Below are positions 53,677-62,282 of a DNA stretch of 64,000 nt, piece after piece. The notes under the pieces were generated by a model. The model had not been told where the DNA came from. It was given only the letters and a program-made list of their open reading frames with translations, and searched no databases. The DNA lies in contig WNWL01000004.1 in the NCBI GenBank assembly GCA_009733745.1, positions 126,001 to 190,000 of the forward strand, given 5' to 3'. How positions within the stretch are numbered: position 1 is the first letter of the stretch; each line of letters begins with the position of its first letter. Both the position numbers and the translations under genes were made by a program. This DNA comes from Oceanobacillus sp. HTM 045. Lineage in GTDB: Bacteria > Pseudomonadota > Alphaproteobacteria > Rhodobacterales > Rhodobacteraceae.

Positions 53677-53789
53677 CGGGCTCAAATGAGGACTGTCCGG
53701 CGATATCACCACCGTCACGACCCCGTGCCCGGCACTTGCATTCCCGTCCTGTCGCCCGACATGATTTCGGCAAACGGGAGGACGCGACC

Positions 53790-54464
53790 ATGAAGATCAA
53801 CGCGGATTTCGGCCAGCGCGTGGTGCTTCACGCCGAGGACATTCCCTGGCTCGACAGCCCGATGGCCGGGGTCACCCGCCGCCCGCTCGACCGGATCGGC
53901 GGCGAGGTGGCGCGCGCCACCACCATCGTCCGCTTCGCGCCCGAGAGCCATTTCAGCCCGCACACCCATGACGGCGGCGAGGAGTTCGTCGTGCTCGAAG
54001 GCGTGTTCGAGGACGAGCACGGCGCCTTCCCGGTCGGGAGCTACGTGCGCAACCCGCCGACCTCGTCGCACACGCCGGGCTCGTCGCCGGGCTGCACCAT
54101 CTTCGTGAAGCTCTGGCAGTTCGACCCCGACGACCGCACCCATGTCCGCATCGACACCGGCAAGATCGGCGCCGTGCCCGACCCTGAGCGGCCCGGCGTG
54201 GCGGTGACGCCGCTCTTCCGCGACACGCACGAGGACGTGCGGGTCGAGACCTGGGCCCCCGGCACCGCCGCCCGCCTGCCCGTGGCGGGCGGGGCGGAGA
54301 TCCTGCTGCTCGAAGGCTCCGGCACGGAATCCGGCGACGCGGTCCGCCAGCACTCCTGGGTCCGCGTGCCGGTCGGCGGCGAGATCGATTTCGCCGCCGG
54401 GCCGGAGGGCGCGAAGCTCTGGATCAAGACCGGCCATCTCCGCGAGGTCCGCGCGCCATCCTGA
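53790..54464 (+). CDS. ChrR-like double cupin protein
   Basis: A 224-residue protein of the anti-sigma ChrR cupin family. The first cupin has HFSPHTHDGGEEFVVLEG with the metal-binding His and Glu; a second, weaker cupin follows (GGAEILLLEGSG). The zinc-finger anti-sigma domain of true ChrR is absent, so it may be an enzyme or sensor. GGGAGGA precedes the ATG. It converges on a second cupin gene. Confidence 0.8.
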   Translation: MKINADFGQRVVLHAEDIPWLDSPMAGVTRRPLDRIGGEVARATTIVRFAPESHFSPHTHDGGEEFVVLEGVFEDEHGAFPVGSYVRNPPTSSHTPGSSPGCTIFVKLWQFDPDDRTHVRIDTGKIGAVPDPERPGVAVTPLFRDTHEDVRVETWAPGTAARLPVAGGAEILLLEGSGTESGDAVRQHSWVRVPVGGEIDFAAGPEGAKLWIKTGHLREVRAPS

Positions 54465-54606
54465 AGCAGTCCTGAAGCCGCGCTGAAGGGGCCGCCCTCC
54501 TCGGGCTCCCTCCGGGAACCGCTCGTCGGGCGAGCGCCCGGTGGGCGCAGGGGCGCCCCGCTGCGAGCGGCGGTTTCGGAGGGTTGGTTTCAGAATCTGC
54601 TGGGGA

Positions 54607-54640
54607 GGCGCTTGAGGGGGCTTTCTGCCCCTCAAGACGC
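54607..54640. terminator. Hairpin between two convergent cupin genes
   Basis: CTTGAGGGG (54611-54619) pairs with CCCCTCAAG (54628-54636), extended imperfectly by GGCG/CGCC. It could end transcription from either side. Confidence 0.55.
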
Positions 54641-54670
54641 CAGTTCGAGCGTGGGTCGCCTGCGGTCCGC

Positions 54671-54712
54671 GTCAACCCCGAGCGCCCTTCGGGCGTGCTG
54701 CGCAGGGTTGAC
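54671..54712. terminator. Second hairpin between the convergent cupin genes
   Basis: GTCAACCC (54671-54678) pairs with GGGTTGAC (54705-54712); an inner GCGCCCTTCGGGCGT stem lies in the loop. With the previous hairpin it occupies most of the 271-bp gap, which has no gene. Confidence 0.5.
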
Positions 54713-54735
54713 CCGGTCCTCCGGCTCCGGGTGGC

Positions 54736-55104
54736 TCAGAGGTTGCGCTCGGGCGTCTCGATATAGACCGCCAGCACGCAGCCGGTCTCGGTGGTGGAGT
54801 AATGCTCCGTCCCCTTCGCCAGCCAGACGAGGTCGCCCTTGCGGTAGGTCGTGCCGTCGTTGTCGGTCAACTCGCCCTCGATCACGAAGAATTCCTCCGC
54901 GCCGGTATGCTCATGCGGGTCCGACTGGGTGCCCGGTCCCATCCGGTAGATGTGGAAGCCGGTGCCCGGCGGGCGGGTCGGGTCGAGCTGGAGATAGTCG
55001 GTGCCGGGGTTCTCCTCCGACTCCCAGGGGGTGAACTCGGCGGTCTCGATATTGGCGACCCGGCGGTCGCCGGGGGCGATGGGTCTGGGTGCGGCGGTCT
55101 TCAT
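54736..55104 (-). CDS. Single-domain cupin protein
   Basis: A 122-residue cupin. The metal-binding motif 1 is PHEHTGAEEFFVIEGELTD and motif 2 is KGDLVWLAKGTEHYS. FHIYRMGPGTQSD precedes it. Small cupins of this sort are sugar or organic acid isomerases, dioxygenases or sensors. It diverges from the TRAP transporter genes across 133 bp and could handle or sense the transported compound. Confidence 0.82.
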   Translation of the reverse strand: MKTAAPRPIAPGDRRVANIETAEFTPWESEENPGTDYLQLDPTRPPGTGFHIYRMGPGTQSDPHEHTGAEEFFVIEGELTDNDGTTYRKGDLVWLAKGTEHYSTTETGCVLAVYIETPERNL

Positions 55105-55237
55105 CGGCGGGCTCCTCTCGGACTGCGGGAAAGACTACGGCCTCCCGCTCCGCCGCGCCAGTGGCGCTTGACGCGCCGTGCGGGACGTCGCAAAGGTGCA
55201 GCGACAAAAAACCGAAGAAGAATACCGGGAGGACACC

Positions 55238-56230
55238 ATGAAGCATTTCACCCTCGCCGCAGCCGCGGCGCTCTCCTTCGCGCTCGGCCCGGTCGCGGCC
55301 TCGGCCGCCGACGTGACCATGCGCATCTCGCTGCAGCTGCCGCTCAAGAGCCACCTCGGCCAGAACCTCGTGCTGTTCAAGGAAGAGGTCGAGGCCAGTT
55401 CCGGCGGCGACATCGCGGTCGAGATCTACGACAGCGCCCAGCTCTACAAGGACAAGGAAGTCCCCGCCGCGGTCGGCTCCGGCGCGATCGAGGCCGGCGT
55501 CGCCTCGCTGACCCGCTATGTCGGCGACATCCCGGCGGTGGACATCTTCTACCAGCCGTTCCTGTTCGACACCGAGGCCAAGGTCCGCGCCGCCGTGGCG
55601 CCGGGCTCGCCGGTGCGCGGCCCGATCGACGCGGCCATCGCCGAGACCGGCTCGACCGTGCTCTGGTGGCAGGCCTATGGCGGCGCGATCATGCTGTCCA
55701 ACGGCGGCCCGATCGCCTCGCCGAAGGACATGGAGGGCCAGAAGGTCCGCGTCTTCGGCAAGACGCTCGGCGCCTTCACCGAGGCCGCCGGCGGCGCGCC
55801 GACGCTGATCTCGGGTTCGGAGCAGTACCTCGCCTACCAGCGCGGCACGGTCGACATCGGCATGACCGGCGTCTCGGGCGTCAAGTCGCGCAAGCTCTGG
55901 GAGGTGATGGACACCATCACCGTGACCAACCACGCCGACATCGAGTTCATCGTGGTGGTCAACACCGAGTGGTGGAACGCCCTCTCCGAGGAGCACCGCG
56001 CGATCATCAAGGCGGCCGCGACCAAGGCCGAGAACGACGTGCGAAACCGGATGGCCGAGATCGAGGCCGAGGCCTATGCCGCCGCCGAGGAGAACGGCAT
56101 GACCATCTACACCCCGACGCCGGAAGAGCTCGAGGCGTGGAAGGCCGTGTCGCAGCCGGTCTACGACGCCTTCCTCGAGAGCACCGGCGAGCTCGGCGCG
56201 CAGATCATGGAAGCGGCCAAGGGGCTCTGA
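55238..56230 (+). CDS. TRAP transporter solute-binding protein (DctP family)
   Basis: A 330-residue periplasmic receptor with signal peptide HFTLAAAAALSFALGPVAASAA. QLPLKSHLGQNLVLFKEEVE at the start and the family Arg region GQKVRVFGKTLGAF are visible. CGGGAGGA sets the ATG; an upstream ATG in frame is not supported. It is the first gene of dctP-Q-M. The ligand is unknown; the lyase downstream suggests a branched di- or tricarboxylate. Confidence 0.92.
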   Translation: MKHFTLAAAAALSFALGPVAASAADVTMRISLQLPLKSHLGQNLVLFKEEVEASSGGDIAVEIYDSAQLYKDKEVPAAVGSGAIEAGVASLTRYVGDIPAVDIFYQPFLFDTEAKVRAAVAPGSPVRGPIDAAIAETGSTVLWWQAYGGAIMLSNGGPIASPKDMEGQKVRVFGKTLGAFTEAAGGAPTLISGSEQYLAYQRGTVDIGMTGVSGVKSRKLWEVMDTITVTNHADIEFIVVVNTEWWNALSEEHRAIIKAAATKAENDVRNRMAEIEAEAYAAAEENGMTIYTPTPEELEAWKAVSQPVYDAFLESTGELGAQIMEAAKGL

Positions 56231-56296
56231 GCCCCGCCGCTCCGCCGGCGCGCGCGGACCTGCGCGCGCGCCGCACCCTCATACCGTCACCATGAC

Positions 56297-56788
56297 ATGA
56301 CCCTCTTTTCCCGCCTCGTCCTCGGCCTCGCCTGGATCGCCGCCGCGCTGTTCGTGGCGTCGGGCGTGATGCTGACCTGGGAGGTGATCGGCCGCAACGC
56401 GGGCGCGCCCACCACCTGGGCGGCGGAGCTGAGCCAGATGTGCCTGATCTGGGGCACGCTGCTCGGCATGCCCTGGGCGCTGGCCGCGCGCCGCCACATC
56501 GCCGTCGAGGCGGTGATGACGCTGCTGCCGGCCCGCGCCCGCCACGCGCTCGACGCGCTGGCGATGCTGGCCGTCGCCGCCTTCTCGGCGCTGGTCACCT
56601 GGAAGGGCTGGGAGATTGCCTGGGACAGCTTCGAGCGCGGCCGCACCGCCGGCACCATCCTCGACCCGCCGATGTGGGTGATCGAGGTCTCGGTGCCGTT
56701 CGGCTTCGCCATGCTCTTCGTCCAGGCGCTGATCGAGGCGGCCCGCTCCGCCTCCGGCACCGAACCCGCCACGGGCGTGCACGAATGA
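56297..56788 (+). CDS. TRAP transporter small membrane subunit (DctQ family)
   Basis: A 163-residue protein with four hydrophobic helices (LVLGLAWIAAALFVASGVML; WGTLLGMPWALAARRHIAVE; ALAMLAVAAFSALVTWKGW; EVSVPFGFAMLFVQALIE), as in DctQ subunits. The stop overlaps the start of the large subunit (ATGA). Confidence 0.92.
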   Translation: MTLFSRLVLGLAWIAAALFVASGVMLTWEVIGRNAGAPTTWAAELSQMCLIWGTLLGMPWALAARRHIAVEAVMTLLPARARHALDALAMLAVAAFSALVTWKGWEIAWDSFERGRTAGTILDPPMWVIEVSVPFGFAMLFVQALIEAARSASGTEPATGVHE

Positions 56789-58059
56789 CCGTCATCCTCA
56801 TCCTCGCGTCGCTGTTCGGCCTGCTGCTGATCCGCGTGCCGGTGGCCTTCGCCCTCGGCGGGCTCGGCCTCGCGCTCCTCCTGATCGGCGGCTTCTCGCC
56901 GCTGATGGCACCGCAGGCGGTGCTCTCCACGCTCGACGGGTTCATCCTGCTGGCGGTGCCGCTCTTCCTGCTGATGTCGAACATCCTGCTCAAGGGCGGC
57001 GTCGGCGGCGATCTCTTCGCCGCGGTCCACGCCTGGGTCGGGCACTGGCCGGGCGGGCTGGCGGTCGCGACGATCATCTCCTGCGGCATCTTCGCGGCGA
57101 TCTCTGGCTCCTCGGTCGCGACCGCCGCCACCATCGGCACGGTGGCGATCCCCGAGATGATCAAGCGCGGTTACGACCGGCGCTTCGTCTACGGCCTGCT
57201 GGCCGCGGGCGGCACGCTCGGCATCCTTATCCCGCCGTCGATCCCGATGATCGTCTACGGCTTCGTCACCGAGGAATCGGTGCTCTCGCTCTTCCTCGCC
57301 GGGATCGGGCCGGGCGCGTTCCTGCTGGTCGGCTTCATCGTGCTGGCGATGGTCCATGCGGCGCTGTTCGGCGGGCAGGTCCGCGAGAAGGCGGCGAGCT
57401 GGGAGGAACGCTGGCGCGCCAGCATCCGCGCGCTGCCGTCCTTCGTGCTCGCGGTCGCCGTCATCGTGGTGATCTACACCGGCTGGGCCACCCCGACCGA
57501 GGCCGCCGCGATCGGCTTCGCGCTGGCGCTGGTGATCACCGCGGGGATCCTGCGCACGCTCGACTGGGCCAAGTTCCGCCTCGCCGCCTTCGAGGCGATG
57601 GCCACCACCGTCGCGATCCTGCTGATCGTCGCCGGGGCCAAGGTGTTCGGCAAGGCGATCACGCTCTACCGCATCCCGCAGGAGATCTCGGTCTTCATCG
57701 GCGAGACCATCCACACGCCGCTGGCCTTCATCCTCGTGGTGACGGTGGTGCTGCTGCTGATGGGGCTGGTGTTCGAGGCGCTCTCGATGGTGCTGATCAT
57801 GACCCCGGTGCTGCTCCCGGCGGCGCAGGGCATGGGCTTCGACCCGATCTGGTTCGGCGTCTACATGGTCATCATGGTCGAATGCGCGCTGATCACCCCG
57901 CCGGTGGGGCTCAATCTCTACGTCATACAATCGGTGGCGCGGACCTCGCTGGGCGACGTCTCGCGCGGGGTCTGGCCGTTCCTGGTGCTGATGCTGCTGA
58001 CCGGGATGCTGCTCTACTTCTGGACCGACCTCGCCCTCTACATCCCGTTCAAGCTGTGA
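56785..58059 (+). CDS. TRAP transporter large membrane subunit (DctM family)
   Basis: A 424-residue permease with about eleven helices. Family marks are ISGSSVATAATIGTVAIPEM, GTLGILIPPSIPMIVYG and the late ALITPPVGLNLYVIQSVA. ATGA coupling with the small subunit. It forms the sodium-dependent transport channel for the ligand of the receptor upstream. Confidence 0.94.
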   Translation: MTVILILASLFGLLLIRVPVAFALGGLGLALLLIGGFSPLMAPQAVLSTLDGFILLAVPLFLLMSNILLKGGVGGDLFAAVHAWVGHWPGGLAVATIISCGIFAAISGSSVATAATIGTVAIPEMIKRGYDRRFVYGLLAAGGTLGILIPPSIPMIVYGFVTEESVLSLFLAGIGPGAFLLVGFIVLAMVHAALFGGQVREKAASWEERWRASIRALPSFVLAVAVIVVIYTGWATPTEAAAIGFALALVITAGILRTLDWAKFRLAAFEAMATTVAILLIVAGAKVFGKAITLYRIPQEISVFIGETIHTPLAFILVVTVVLLLMGLVFEALSMVLIMTPVLLPAAQGMGFDPIWFGVYMVIMVECALITPPVGLNLYVIQSVARTSLGDVSRGVWPFLVLMLLTGMLLYFWTDLALYIPFKL

Positions 58060-58172
58060 CGGGCAGGGTGTCGTTGGCCGACCGGGCCATGCGCAACGGC
58101 AGGCGGGCCGCCCCCGGCGGTGCCGCGCAGCCCTGACCGGCCCGGCTCTCAACGTTTCGGAATGAGGATCAC

Positions 58173-59042
58173 ATGACACCCGCCAACCTGCTCCGCTCGC
58201 TGCTGGACGAGGACCGGCTCCTCACCATGCCCTGCTGCTACGACGCGCTCTCCGCCAAGCTGATCGAGCAGGAAGGCTTCGACCTGACCTTCATGTCCGG
58301 CTTCGCCGCCTCCGCCAGCCGGATCGGCGCGCCCGATCTCGGGCTGATGAGCTATGCCGAGGTGCAGGACCAGGCCCGCAACATCTGCGACGCCATCTCC
58401 ATCCCGCTGATCGGCGACGGCGATACCGGCTACGGCAACGCCATGAACGTGCGCCGCACGGTGTCGGGCATGGCGAAGGCCGGCTGCGCCGCGGTGATGA
58501 TCGAGGACCAGGTCGCGCCCAAGCGCTGCGGCCACACGCCGGGCAAGGCGGTGGTCTCCCGCGAGGAGGCGTTCGACCGCATCCGCGCCGCGGTCGACGC
58601 GCGGGAGGACGGCACCGACATCCTGATCCTCGCCCGGACGGACGCGCGCCACGAGCACGGGCTCGGCGAGGCGATCGACCGCGCCGCCAAGTTCGCCGAG
58701 CTGGGCGCCGACATCCTGTTCGTCGAGGCGCCCCGCACCGAGGAGGAGATGCGCCGCGTCTGCTCCGAGCTGCCGCTCCCGAACATGGCCAACATCGTCG
58801 AGGGCGGCGAGACCCCGGACCTGCCGCCGGACGTGCTGGCCGATATCGGCTACCGCATCGCCGCCTACCCGCTGTCGCTGATGGCGGCGGGCATGAAGGC
58901 GATGCTCGCCACCCTCGCCGACATGCGCGCCGGCCGCCCCCGCGACGAGCGCCTGCTCGACTTCAAGGAACTGCGCCGCCGGATCGGCTTCGACGCCTAT
59001 TACGAGGAGTCCAGCCGCTACGAGACCTCCCGCCGCGACTGA
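58173..59042 (+). CDS. Isocitrate lyase/PEP mutase family enzyme
   Basis: A 289-residue member of the family that includes methylisocitrate lyase, 2,3-dimethylmalate lyase and oxaloacetate decarboxylase. IGDGDTGYGNAMNVRR holds the metal-binding Asp residues and EDQVAPKRCGH the KxCGH active-site loop with the catalytic Cys. It lies 113 bp after the TRAP permease in the same direction, so it probably cleaves or modifies the imported acid. Sequence alone does not choose among the lyase types; phosphonate mutase is less likely given the KRCGH loop. Confidence 0.85.
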   Translation: MTPANLLRSLLDEDRLLTMPCCYDALSAKLIEQEGFDLTFMSGFAASASRIGAPDLGLMSYAEVQDQARNICDAISIPLIGDGDTGYGNAMNVRRTVSGMAKAGCAAVMIEDQVAPKRCGHTPGKAVVSREEAFDRIRAAVDAREDGTDILILARTDARHEHGLGEAIDRAAKFAELGADILFVEAPRTEEEMRRVCSELPLPNMANIVEGGETPDLPPDVLADIGYRIAAYPLSLMAAGMKAMLATLADMRAGRPRDERLLDFKELRRRIGFDAYYEESSRYETSRRD

Positions 59043-59060
59043 GGTGGCGAAACGCTATTG

Positions 59061-59247
59061 TTGAGCGCGAAGGGCCACGACCGGCCCTGGACGGGCGAAG
59101 TGTATCGCTGGGGATGCTTGGTTTATGCCGGCAACCCCTCCCGAGTTCCGATCCCCTTGCAGCGTCAGTGAACGCCCGGCCCCGGGGAGGGCCGGAAGCC
59201 ATTCTGATTTGGCCCGCGCTAGCCGCGCGGGCTGACGGCGGGTCGGG
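59061..59247 (+). repeat. Dispersed 175-bp intergenic element, copy I
   Basis: Plus-oriented copy in the 603-bp gap between the convergent lyase and dodecin genes. With copy J it shares a 15-bp insert (AAGCCATTCTGATTT) near the end and the terminal GACGGCGGGTCGGG, so I and J are sister copies. No gene is seen in this gap. Confidence 0.85.
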
Positions 59248-59340
59248 CTTCTTCGACCAAGATCTGAGGCGATCTCGCCGGGCAATCTCACGAGCGCTAT
59301 TTCGCTGCTATGGAGACCGGTAAACTTACCGTCGCAGGAG

Positions 59341-59409
59341 CCCCAGCCCGTGGAAAAGCCGGACACCATTCGAACTCGGCCCGCTCCGGCCGCGCGTGCT
59401 GGGGCTGCA
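59341..59409. repeat. Degenerate end fragment of the dispersed element
   Basis: Flanked by AGCCCCAGC and its complement GCTGGGGCT; inside, CCGGACACCATTCGAACTCG resembles the end segment of copies I and J. It looks like a remnant between the two full copies. Confidence 0.45.
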
Positions 59410-59453
59410 GTTGCGCGATGATCTGAAGGGTTGTCCTGTGCCGGACGTCCGAA

Positions 59454-59640
59454 GCTGAGCGCGAAGGGCCACGACCGGCCCTGGACGGGCGTGGCGCTTC
59501 CTGGGGTCTGCTTGATTTATCCCTGCATCCCCTCCCAAACTCAGAGCCACTTGCAGCGTCAGAGAACGCCCGGCCCCGGGGAGGGCCGGAAGCCATTCTG
59601 ATTTGGCCCGCGCTAGCCGCGCGGGCTGACGGCGGGTCGG
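59454..59640 (+). repeat. Dispersed 175-bp intergenic element, copy J
   Basis: Plus-oriented copy closest to consensus. The third hairpin is clear here: GCCCGCGC and GCGCGGGC (59606-59613 and 59619-59626) around TAGCC. It ends a few bases before the dodecin stop. Confidence 0.85.
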
Positions 59641-59645
59641 GGCTC

Positions 59646-59855
59646 CTAACCCTCGAACTTGAACGAGATCGCCAGCCGGGTGCGGAAGGCCTTCACCTTG
59701 CCGTCCTCGATGACCACGTCCTTCTTGGTGACCTCGGCGACGCGCAGGTCGCGCAGGGTCGTCGCGGCCCGCTCGACCGCGACCCGCGCCGCGTCGTCCC
59801 AGGACTGGCTCGAGGTTCCGACGATCTCGATGATCTTGTAGACGCTGTCCGGCAT
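59646..59855 (-). CDS. Dodecin-type flavin-binding protein
   Basis: A 69-residue protein that forms a twelve-subunit shell binding flavins. VYKIIEIVGTSSQSWDDAAR holds the conserved Trp that stacks on flavin, and the end is KAFRTRLAISFKFEG. The start follows GGGAGGAG. Dodecins store or buffer riboflavin or FMN. It stands alone. Confidence 0.92.
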   Translation of the reverse strand: MPDSVYKIIEIVGTSSQSWDDAARVAVERAATTLRDLRVAEVTKKDVVIEDGKVKAFRTRLAISFKFEG

Positions 59856-59948
59856 GGGACTCCTCCCTTCTGGGTTGCGGCGCTCTTGGCGGCGCCACCC
59901 CCAGTTTCCGGCAGATGAAAGCGATTGTCGAATCCGCCGCGAAGGGCG

Positions 59949-59992
59949 CATTTCACCCGTGGCGGTGAATTGCGGTTCCTTTCGGGAAACGG
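59949..59992 (+). repeat. 44-bp TGTCAC-type repeat, copy c
   Basis: Third copy, in the gap between dodecin and the Rieske oxygenase gene (both minus strand). CACCTGTCACCCGG and ATGTCACCCCGTGACAAC follow at about 60078-60131. The gap has no gene. Confidence 0.68.
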
Positions 59993-60146
59993 GCGACATC
60001 GGGGAATTCACATCCGCGTTTCACCGATTTGTCCGCCCCGGGGCCGGCACCGCCGCCGTTCCGGCGCAGCGGCACTTCACCTGTCACCCGGCCGCGGCGC
60101 GCCGCGCCGGGAAAATGTCACCCCGTGACAACGCGCGCGAGTACCC

Positions 60147-61277
60147 TCAGGCGACCTTCCCGGCGATGTAGCGGGTGAAATCGTAGAGCGGCCGTTCCAT
60201 CGGCGACAGCGGCCCCGGCGTGCTCATCCCGGCGCAGATGCCGCGGTAGACCCGCTCGGTGCAGCCCTTGTCCTCGACATTGACCTCGGCCAGCAGCTGC
60301 TTAAGTGCCTGGAAATGAACGGGTCCTTCCGGATCGTCCACGAATTCCGGCGCCAGCCCGCCGCCGAACCGCACCCGTACATGCCCCGGATCGACCGGCT
60401 GCAGCGCGAGATACCAGAAATAGCCCGGCGTCAGCGTGATCATCAGCGACGGATAGACCGTCAGGAGCACGGTCTTCAGCCGCCAGTCGCCTTCCAGCCG
60501 GGTATTCGACGGGTGCGCGACCGAAAGCGTGAAGGACGGGTCCTTCATGATCGAGTGGATGTTGTAGGCCGGCCGTCCCTCCGGGAAGACCGAGTCCTCG
60601 ATGTCCGACAGCCCGCCGATCGTGCCCGCGTGGCAGACCGGCAGGTGGTAGCTCTCCATGAAGTTCTCGGCCAGCACTTTCCAGTTGGTGTTCCAGACGA
60701 AGTCCTCGCGGAACTCCTCGTGGTAGCGCTCCATCCCGTAAGGCGCGATCTCCGCCGCGGCCTCGGCCAGGTGCGCATGCGGATCCGGCGCATCCTCGCT
60801 CAGCGTGACGAGGATCCAGCCGAGCCAGTCGGCGCAGCGCACCTGCGGCAAGCACAAGTCCTTGCGGTCGAAGGCGGCGTTGCCTTCCATATATGGTGCG
60901 CCGCGCAGCCTGCCGTCGAGGTTGTAGGTCCAGCCGTGATAGGGGCAGGTGATGCGCGAGACGTTGCCGCGCCCCTCCAGCAGCACGCTCATCCGGTGGC
61001 GGCAGACATTGGACTGCGCCCGCAGCGTGCCGTCCCTGTCGCGCAGCACCATGACCGGTTCGCCGCCGATCTCGGTGGCGATGTAGTCGCCCGGCTCCTT
61101 CAGCGAGGAGGCACGGCCGACGCAGATCCATTCGCGCCGGAAGATGCGCTCGATCTCGCGCTCGGCGAAGGCGGGGGACGTGTAGACCGACTTCGGCATC
61201 GCGCGCGCTTCGCCGAAGGGCAGGGCGGCCGTCGCCTGCAGTTCGGCGACCGGATCGAGGGGTGAATGGATGTTCAT
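60147..61277 (-). CDS. Rieske non-heme iron oxygenase, alpha subunit
   Basis: A 376-residue Rieske oxygenase. The [2Fe-2S] ligands are Cys92/His94 (VCRHRM) and Cys111/His114 (CPYHGW). The catalytic iron site lies in NFMESYHLPVCHAG. The sequence is closer to choline/betaine/carnitine monooxygenase types than to ring dioxygenases. No reductase gene is adjacent, so electrons must come from elsewhere. The GST gene is 89 bp upstream on the same strand and may be co-transcribed. Confidence 0.87.
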   Translation of the reverse strand: MNIHSPLDPVAELQATAALPFGEARAMPKSVYTSPAFAEREIERIFRREWICVGRASSLKEPGDYIATEIGGEPVMVLRDRDGTLRAQSNVCRHRMSVLLEGRGNVSRITCPYHGWTYNLDGRLRGAPYMEGNAAFDRKDLCLPQVRCADWLGWILVTLSEDAPDPHAHLAEAAAEIAPYGMERYHEEFREDFVWNTNWKVLAENFMESYHLPVCHAGTIGGLSDIEDSVFPEGRPAYNIHSIMKDPSFTLSVAHPSNTRLEGDWRLKTVLLTVYPSLMITLTPGYFWYLALQPVDPGHVRVRFGGGLAPEFVDDPEGPVHFQALKQLLAEVNVEDKGCTERVYRGICAGMSTPGPLSPMERPLYDFTRYIAGKVA

Positions 61278-61366
61278 GGAAAGGGCACCTCCTCAGGCGA
61301 AGGTGCCCACGGCGGCCGCTGCCGGTCAAGCCCGGTGATGGCCGCGGGAGCGGCTTCCAGCCGCCG

Positions 61367-61993
61367 TCAGGCCGCCTTCTCGAGCAGCCCCGCGAAGCTC
61401 CTCCGCGACCGAACCGCCTCCTCCCAGCGCCGGGCGTGGCGGCGTGCCGCCGGGAGTTTCACCTCCATCAGGTCGGCGACGAACAGCGCCGCCATGCCGG
61501 TGATGTCGGCGACCGAAAACTGGTCATCCGCGACGAAGGTCCGCCCGTCCGCCAGCTCGGCATCGAGCCAGTCCCAGTTCTCCAGGAACGCCCGGCGCTG
61601 CGTCGCCGCGTAGTCCGGCACCTGTTCCACCTTGTCGGCGAAGAACTCGATACTGTGCAGAGCGACGTTGGCGATGGTCTGGAAGATGAGCAACTCCATC
61701 CGCCGGTTCCACATCTCGACCAGGCCCTGCTCCAGCGGCGTGCGGCCGAACAGCGGCGGCTCCGGATGGAGCGCCTCGAAGTAGCGGCAGATCGCGACGC
61801 TCTCGGCAAGGTTCACGCCCTCGGCGGTCTCGAGCACCGGCACCTCGCCGCGTGAATTGATCCGGCGGAACTCCGGTGCGCGGGCCGCCTTGGCCCTCAC
61901 GTCGACCGGAACGCGCGCGACATCGATGCCCTTCTCGGCGAGAAAGACGTTTACACGCAGGGGGTTGGGGGCGGTTGCATCGTAGAGTTTCAT
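61367..61993 (-). CDS. Glutathione S-transferase family protein
   Basis: A 208-residue GST. The thioredoxin-like domain has NPLRVNVFLAEKGID and SRGEVPVLETAEGVNLAES (the cis-Pro and Glu/Ser that bind glutathione); the helical domain ends DQFSVADITGMAALFVADLM. The ATG at 61993 is preferred over one ten codons upstream because the predicted promoter would place the transcript start near the latter. Strong operator-like DNA precedes it. Confidence 0.88.
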   Translation of the reverse strand: MKLYDATAPNPLRVNVFLAEKGIDVARVPVDVRAKAARAPEFRRINSRGEVPVLETAEGVNLAESVAICRYFEALHPEPPLFGRTPLEQGLVEMWNRRMELLIFQTIANVALHSIEFFADKVEQVPDYAATQRRAFLENWDWLDAELADGRTFVADDQFSVADITGMAALFVADLMEVKLPAARRHARRWEEAVRSRRSFAGLLEKAA

Positions 61994-62028
61994 CGTGGGG
62001 GCTCCGGTGACAATGTTAACCATGGAGT

Positions 62029-62058
62029 TAATAAAATCCGGAATGGAACTTATGTCAA
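62029..62058 (-). promoter_or_regulatory. Sigma-70 promoter of the GST gene
   Basis: On the minus strand, TTGACA (62053-62058) and TTATTA (62029-62034) with an 18-nt spacer. The -35 box lies within the palindrome described next. Confidence 0.65.
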
Positions 62059-62071
62059 CCGATCGGTTAAC
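62054..62071. promoter_or_regulatory. TetR-type operator overlapping the GST promoter
   Basis: GTCAACCGATCGGTTAAC is a near-perfect 18-bp palindrome with a perfect 12-bp core AACCGATCGGTT. Such ACCGATCGGT cores are bound by TetR-family repressors. No TetR gene is in the window, so the regulator acts from elsewhere. Nothing else is seen in the 289-bp gap. Confidence 0.6.
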
Positions 62072-62282
62072 GATTGCGGGGCACCAATTCTTTCACCCTC
62101 GCATGCCTCCTGAACCAGCGCCGGGAAGCCGTCGTCCGGATGAAGGTGGCGCCGAGTAGGAGGTGGGGCAGCCTACCCTCGCTCATCCGCCGTCGGCGGG
62201 GAAGATTGTTGGCGGCAGGGGTATCGGCGGGTAACGCGGGGGCCCGTGTCGGGACCGGCCCCCGCGCACCGCGAACGCGACG

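Noticed and set aside
61994-62023. Upstream ATG (MVNIVTGAPT) as the GST start
   Set aside because: It would lie at the predicted transcript start, has no ribosome site, and the GST fold begins at MKLYDA.
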